Positions 30,554 through 34,900 of a stretch of 34,900 bases of DNA are shown piece after piece. A program made the translations under genes and the position numbers. The stretch is from contig CATYIV010000023.1 in assembly GCA_958407465.1 (NCBI GenBank), forward strand, positions 1 through 34,900, given 5' to 3'. This DNA comes from an uncultured Collinsella sp. GTDB lineage: Bacteria; Actinomycetota; Coriobacteriia; Coriobacteriales; Coriobacteriaceae. The notes under the pieces were generated by a model, which saw only the letters and a program-made list of their open reading frames with translations, was not told where the DNA came from and did no database searches. Every line of letters begins with the position of its first letter. Within the stretch, counting starts at the first letter, position 1.

Positions 30554-31633
30554 TTGGTAAAAATACGAGATTCCCGTATCGAATTTCTTCGCATTGTCCT
30601 TATGTGGACGGTAATGGCTCATCATTTTGTTGTTCACAACGCTGATTCTGTTTCCGTTTTTCCTGGTTCGTTTACTAGGTTTTTCTACAATATCTTTTTC
30701 TATCCAATTGGAAGAACTGCGGTCGGCTGCTTTGTTGCCATAACAATCTGGTTTGTTGCGGGGAAAGCCGGATACTCCATTAAACAAGCTGTTAAACAGA
30801 TAGCTTCAATCGAAGGCACGGTTCTCTTTTATAGTATTGCGCTGGGTTTTTTCTTCATGCTTCGCGGTGATATTCAAGTAAGCCCAACCAATTTGATAGA
30901 TATTTTTGCACCAACTCTTACTGGTTCTAGTTGGTGGTTTGTGACCGTCTATGCTTGGCTTGTATTTTTGCTGCCCTTTATAATTCCGGCTTTGCATGCG
31001 TTGGGCAAGAAACTACATCTGTATCTAATAGTCTTTCTGGTCTCTGTCTTTGGATTCCTGCGCTATGTGCCGCTCTTTTGGATTCCCATCGACGGGCTAC
31101 AAGTGGATTTTATTATAATTTGTGTTCTTGTTTGCTATATTCGCTGGTTTGTAGATTTGACAACAGTGGATATACGGCGCTTGGTTGCTTGCTGCATTGC
31201 TTCCTTTGCTGGAGTTGCAATCTCGTTTTATGGTCAATTCCATTTTGATGGCTTGCTGGGCTCGACCTTTGCGAATTTGTATAACGGTTTTTTCGGTTCG
31301 CCGGCGTCTATTTTTTCGTTAGCTATAGCAATCTCGGTCTTGTTGATTGAATTAAAAATGCCGCATTTTTCCTCCCGTTTCGTTAACGCTATCGCAAAAC
31401 TTTGTTTTGCTACTTACCTTATTTCTGACTATGGGCCCATTCAAAGTTGGCTTTGGAGCTCGCTGTTTCCCTTTACGCGTGTAGGCGTTGGGCTGGGAAT
31501 ATTGCAGGTACTTCTTGTTCCAACGGTTGTGTTCGCGACCTGCTTAATGCTGGAAGGTCTCAGGAAGCTCTTGGTTGGTTTCTTCATGCGTCTTGTCGGT
31601 CCTTGCGATTTGTTAAATAAAGCTTTGTCGTAG
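30554..31633 (+). CDS. Acyltransferase 3 family membrane protein
   Basis: This integral membrane protein of about 359 residues has roughly ten hydrophobic segments. The N-terminal motif RIEFLRIVLMWTVMAHHF matches the acyltransferase-3 pattern, where the histidine pair lies in the first helix; GGSSWWFVTVYAW-type and YLISDY segments also fit. Such enzymes O-acetylate surface polysaccharides, which suits the glycosyltransferase setting; the substrate is unknown. The start is uncertain. TTG 30554 with GGTGG upstream is preferred, while TTG 30533 would add seven residues. Base composition is distinctly AT-rich, unlike the glycosyltransferases, suggesting horizontal acquisition. Confidence 0.82.
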   Translation: MVKIRDSRIEFLRIVLMWTVMAHHFVVHNADSVSVFPGSFTRFFYNIFFYPIGRTAVGCFVAITIWFVAGKAGYSIKQAVKQIASIEGTVLFYSIALGFFFMLRGDIQVSPTNLIDIFAPTLTGSSWWFVTVYAWLVFLLPFIIPALHALGKKLHLYLIVFLVSVFGFLRYVPLFWIPIDGLQVDFIIICVLVCYIRWFVDLTTVDIRRLVACCIASFAGVAISFYGQFHFDGLLGSTFANLYNGFFGSPASIFSLAIAISVLLIELKMPHFSSRFVNAIAKLCFATYLISDYGPIQSWLWSSLFPFTRVGVGLGILQVLLVPTVVFATCLMLEGLRKLLVGFFMRLVGPCDLLNKALS

Positions 31634-32092
31634 AACCAAGATTTTTGACATTTTCTTCCGCATACGTGATTTGACGACGATCCCTCTACGCAGGTGATGG
31701 AACGATTGAGATTCCGAACCAGCGTTCTCTGGTTGTAGCGGATTGGTCGACAACCATCTTGGAAAGCGCGTCGTGGGCACGCAAGGCCTGTTATAGGCAT
31801 GGTAACGCCCACGGTTGTTGCAACTAAGACGACTATCACCGAGACTGCTATTAAGAAGCCGATCGAGCCGAAGGCTGACGTGGTAACCGTTGCGAAGTTT
31901 TCTGAGACCGTCGATGATGATTCGGTTGGCATGCCTCTGGTGCTGGTGTTGTTGGAGGCGTTATTAATTGCTGTAGAGGCTTCGGTTTAAATCAAGGAAT
32001 CGAACCGGTTTCCACACCAATAGAATGCGCTGGCCGCATATGACGTATCGATATGGGCATGGTATTGCGTTTTTTAATTTGCGGCCACAAAG
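31634..32092 (+). other. Gene-poor stretch with possible decayed coding sequence
   Basis: No gene is recognised. A plus-strand frame is open from about 31741 to the TAA at 31990 (ATG 31799), with a threonine- and valine-rich middle and a hydrophobic end (MPLVLVLLEALLIAV). The opposite strand over the same bases also has a hydrophobic frame. Another short frame (GDGTIEIPNQRSLVVADWS) lies just before it. These look like overlapping remnants. The join to glycosyltransferase-like sequence falls near 32095. Confidence 0.3.
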
Positions 32093-32479
32093 ATGCCTTT
32101 TGCAAAGCGTGAGGGCTATCTTGCCCGTGCTGTGCGCCCGGGCAATTTCAGCGCCGTGACGGGCGCCTGCCAGATGGTCCAACGCGACGTATTTGAGCAG
32201 TTCGGAGGCTATAACGAGGAATTCGCCGTCGGTTTTAACGATGCAGACTTTTGCCTGCGTGCGTGGGAGGCGGGCTACCGCACCATCTTTACGCCCTATG
32301 CTGAGCTGTACCACTACGAGTTCACCTCGCGCGGCAGGGAAGAGGCCAACGAAGAAAAGATGTGTCGCTGGAAGCGTGAGCAAGTACTGTTCATGCAGCG
32401 CTGGCCAGAGTTCTTCCTTGATGGCGACCCTTGGCTGGGGCCAAATTTGTCCTTTGACAGTGAGTGCTTCTCGCTTTAG
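32093..32479 (+). pseudogene. Truncated 3' copy of the large two-domain glycosyltransferase
   Basis: This 128-codon frame aligns with the last ~130 residues of the 828-residue glycosyltransferase: NFSAVTGACQMVQRDVFEQF, FNDADFCLRAWEAG, then WPEFFLDGDPWLGPNLS to the stop. The N-terminal 700 residues and the catalytic DxD sites are absent and the ATG at 32093 has no ribosome binding site, so it cannot be an active transferase. DNA similarity to 24689-25069 is high, with many synonymous differences, so the copies are not very recent. Confidence 0.8.
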
Positions 32480-32786
32480 AGCTAAGTTTGCTGTATTTCG
32501 CGGCCGCGTGCTTAAACGAATTACGACGAATTGCCTGCTTCAGGAAAATTTCGTGTCACTGGTGCTTGTGTCGTTTGGGGCGCTGCTTATTGATTTAAAA
32601 ATTTATGGTTTAACACTGCGTCAATGGAAGAACGAAAAAGGCCATTGAGTACGTCTGCCTTCTTTTAATAGGAGCAGGTTACCATATACTTTTATAACAA
32701 TTCGCTTGTATAACTGGACTTCCGATTCGGAAGAGATTGTAAGATAATTTAACCTTAGTATCATTATTTGTGATGGGGGATACGAT
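32480..32786 (+). other. Intergenic region before the amidase
   Basis: A frame continuing to 32648 encodes a hydrophobic piece (ENFVSLVLVSFGALLIDL) that may be the remnant of a membrane protein. From 32690 the sequence is AT-rich (ATATACTTTTATAAC), which may contain the amidase promoter, but no -35/-10 pair is convincing. No terminator is seen. Confidence 0.3.
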
Positions 32787-34900
32787 ATGAAAAAGGCATT
32801 GCGTGCCTCAACAGCGCTTTCTTTAGCTGCTCTCTTGACTATTTCACCCGTGATGAGTCCTGTAGCCGCTGCTTATGCTGCGAATAGCGTACAATCAGTG
32901 AATATTACATCAGATTCGGCGTCCGCAGACGGTGGTGTGGCTTCACGTGACGAGGGCGCTGCTGACGGAGAGATGACTGTCGAGCAGTCGTTGCCGGTGG
33001 ATGTTGACGAGGCGGCTGATGAGGATTTCGGCGTGGATGCTTCTTTGGTTGAACCGCAAGCCGAATCGACTGATTCTTCTTTTCAATATATATATCTTGC
33101 CTACCCGAACCTTATCAGTGGGGCTGACCAAGTCGTCGCGTTTGCAACTCCTAATGACAGCGATACCATCGCCTCCGCAACGCTAAACTATGTGAGTGCC
33201 AACGGAGTTCAGGGAGCTGTTGACGCTTCCGCGCAGGCTGATAATTCTGCTGCATTTACATTCGGCTCGAAGCTAGATCCCAATACATACTTTCTTACTT
33301 CAATAACCTATGTTCTGCAGGGCGACGATGCTGAACATAAGATTGATCTCTCTGATAGGGATTATTCTTTTGCGGTTGTTGAGAGCTCTGCCAATTCCGA
33401 GGGCACTTCCGTTTACTATGCAGACGGTGAAGGCAATGCTGTTGAGGCCCAATCCATCAAGCAGGCGTTGGAATGTGCCGATTCACCGGACGGCATTTCT
33501 ACCTATGCTGCACGCTCGGCTCGAAAAAACGTTCGGGTAATTGCCCTTGATGCTGGCCATGGCGGCACTGATCCCGGCGCGCAGGGAAATGGAAAGAGTG
33601 AGGCGGATCTGACTTGGAAGATTGTTGCTGCTTGCAAGAATAAGCTTGAGGCGTATGGTTTTAAAGTCGTTCTTGCGCGCGAGCAAAGCGGTGGCTACTC
33701 CGGAAATGATTACCTTTATCGTGTCCAACGATGCGTGAGTCAAGGTGCACAGGCCTTTGTTAGCTTCCACATTAATTCCGGTTCGCCTGTTGCCCATGGC
33801 GCTGAGGTATATGCCCCCACTTCCAATGAATATGATTACACGCAAGTTTCCGTCGAGCTCGCGAATAAAGTTATGAACAACCTCGCTTCTATGGGGCTCA
33901 GCTATCGCGGTGTATTCCAGATGGAAGTTGGAGATGAGTTTGCGGTCATCCGTTGTGCCCGCGAACAAGGTATTCCCGGCATCCTAATCGAGCATGGCTT
34001 TATTTCTAATGCGGGGGACGTGTTGAATTATTTTAGCGATGAGGGCTGCAGGCGTCTTGGCGAAGCTGATGCCGATGCGATCATTGCGCAATTTCCTAAG
34101 TCAACTTGGCTCGATTATTCTTCCGTATTCGATGCTAATTACTATTTGTCGCATTATCCCGATGTTGCTAAAGCTACGGCTGGAAATAGTGATTTAGCTC
34201 TAGACCATTTTATTAACTATGGCATGAGTGAAGGTAGGCGCGGCTCTGCCACTTTTGACGTACAGAGTTATTTTAATGAGTATCCAGATTTAAGAGCTGC
34301 CTTTGGCTTTGATTTAGTTAAGTACTATGAGCATTACGTCACGGCTGGAAAAGCAGAAGGAAGGCATGGGACCGGATGCTCAAAGATCGAGGGATACGCT
34401 ACGAATATCAATGGAGTTGATTATTCATCCGTCTATGATCCCTCATTTTATCTATCGAATAACGAAGATATTCGTAGCGCTTTTTCAAAACGAAGCCCCG
34501 CTGGCGTTGTAATGATTGACGATGCTGCCGTGCTGCGCCATTTCGTCAGCTGCGGCATGGCGGAGGGCAGGCGCGGGAACGAGTCCTTCGACGTGCTGAG
34601 CTATTACAACAGATACCCCGACCTGCGTCGCGCGTTCGGTGCCAACCTCACCGCTCTATATGGCCATTACCTCAGTAGCGGTCGCGCTGAGGGGAGGATC
34701 GCGACCGGATGCGATTCCCTCGCGGGCGCTGTCGTTTCGCAAGGCGGTACCGATTATTCCCCCGTTTACGATTTCGACTTCTATACCTCCAACAACGGTG
34801 ACGTCCTGAACGCCTTTACAGCCGTCAGGGGCGGTTTGAGGTTCGTTGACGATGCTGCCGTGCTGCGCCATTTCGTCAGCTGCGGCATGGCGGAGGGCAG
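32787..34900 (+). CDS. Secreted N-acetylmuramoyl-L-alanine amidase with YPDL/EGR repeats, cut by window edge
   Basis: This exported cell-wall hydrolase has 704 residues visible and its frame is open at base 34900. A signal peptide (1-31, ending AAAYA) is followed by an acidic linker and a beta-rich region (about 90-210). An Amidase_3 domain spans about 248-435. Its zinc ligands are His258 (DAGHGG), Glu272 (KSEADL) and His328 (VSFHINSG), and the catalytic Glu402 is in LIEHGFISN. From about residue 442 there are ~110-residue units built of two related halves, HF/HY-GMAEGR and YPDLRxAFG. ATG 32787 has GGGGGA upstream. Codon use shifts from AT-rich to GC-rich inside the repeat array near 34500, indicating mosaic origin. 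The repeats are probably wall-binding. Confidence 0.88.
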   Translation, partial: MKKALRASTALSLAALLTISPVMSPVAAAYAANSVQSVNITSDSASADGGVASRDEGAADGEMTVEQSLPVDVDEAADEDFGVDASLVEPQAESTDSSFQYIYLAYPNLISGADQVVAFATPNDSDTIASATLNYVSANGVQGAVDASAQADNSAAFTFGSKLDPNTYFLTSITYVLQGDDAEHKIDLSDRDYSFAVVESSANSEGTSVYYADGEGNAVEAQSIKQALECADSPDGISTYAARSARKNVRVIALDAGHGGTDPGAQGNGKSEADLTWKIVAACKNKLEAYGFKVVLAREQSGGYSGNDYLYRVQRCVSQGAQAFVSFHINSGSPVAHGAEVYAPTSNEYDYTQVSVELANKVMNNLASMGLSYRGVFQMEVGDEFAVIRCAREQGIPGILIEHGFISNAGDVLNYFSDEGCRRLGEADADAIIAQFPKSTWLDYSSVFDANYYLSHYPDVAKATAGNSDLALDHFINYGMSEGRRGSATFDVQSYFNEYPDLRAAFGFDLVKYYEHYVTAGKAEGRHGTGCSKIEGYATNINGVDYSSVYDPSFYLSNNEDIRSAFSKRSPAGVVMIDDAAVLRHFVSCGMAEGRRGNESFDVLSYYNRYPDLRRAFGANLTALYGHYLSSGRAEGRIATGCDSLAGAVVSQGGTDYSPVYDFDFYTSNNGDVLNAFTAVRGGLRFVDDAAVLRHFVSCGMAEG
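34516..34570 (+). repeat. 55-bp exact repeat in the amidase array, copy 1
   Basis: This block is identical to 34846-34900 and lies exactly 330 bases (110 codons) before it. It encodes DDAAVLRHFVSCGMAEGR. Perfect DNA identity between otherwise diverged repeat units points to recent duplication or conversion. Confidence 0.9.
34846..34900 (+). repeat. 55-bp exact repeat in the amidase array, copy 2
   Basis: This is the second copy of the 34516 block. It reaches the window edge, so the true identical stretch may be longer and further units may follow. Confidence 0.9.

Noticed and set aside
31441..31932. Minus-strand frame of 163 codons with a hydrophobic segment
   Set aside because: It overlaps the end of the acyltransferase gene in antisense and lacks a ribosome binding site; the hydrophobic part may be chance.

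Overview
The window looks like chromosome of a high-GC anaerobic actinobacterium of the Coriobacteriia, most likely Collinsella or a close relative. This is inferred from gene content and coding style, not from a database match. The pointers are a complete SUF iron-sulfur operon ending in SufU, a GGGtGRT protein paired with a NifU-like scaffold, many stand-alone family 2 glycosyltransferases, TTG and GTG starts behind strong AGGAG-type ribosome binding sites, and a secreted protein with an MPKTG sorting motif.

Positions 1-6900 are mostly housekeeping. An aminotransferase cut by the left edge is followed by a tRNA-His/tRNA-Lys/tRNA-Lys cluster. Downstream of the tRNAs lies a scar in which the tRNA 3' end and terminator are repeated. 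Then come a fumarate-reductase/aspartate-oxidase-like flavoprotein, the GGGtGRT/NifU-like pair, and a single-copy REP-associated-type (IS200-like) transposase homologue whose HUH motif is altered.

Positions 6900-12800 hold the minus-strand operon sufC-sufB-sufD-sufS-sufU, tightly packed or translationally overlapping. It is divergent from an Rrf2/IscR-type regulator with three cysteines. The intergenic region carries two 31-bp palindromic repeats.

Positions 12900-16750 encode a secreted, probably wall-anchored lysozyme-like protein and a degenerate member of the AAA-ATPase-like/PD-(D/E)XK family.

Positions 16770-25070 form a surface-polysaccharide region. It has one minus-strand GlfT-like glycosyltransferase, then four single-domain family 2 glycosyltransferases and one large two-domain glycosyltransferase on the plus strand. 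Two of the small enzymes are recent paralogues.

Positions 25070-32480 are an accessory segment of visibly different base composition. It holds a DUF4869/ATPase gene pair, a HEPN-motif protein with a predicted DNA-binding tail, a very GC-rich IS21-family element (istA, istB), gene remnants and an AT-richer acyltransferase-3 membrane protein. It ends in a truncated second copy of the last ~130 codons of the large glycosyltransferase, so about 7 kb of accessory DNA lies between two direct repeats of about 380 bp. From 32787 to the right edge runs a secreted N-acetylmuramoyl-L-alanine amidase with a C-terminal array of YPDL/EGR repeats.

The best candidates for undescribed biology are the DUF4869/ATPase pair, the HEPN gene with its CGATA operator-like repeats, the 31-bp palindromes at the suf/rrf2 junction, and the amidase repeat array.
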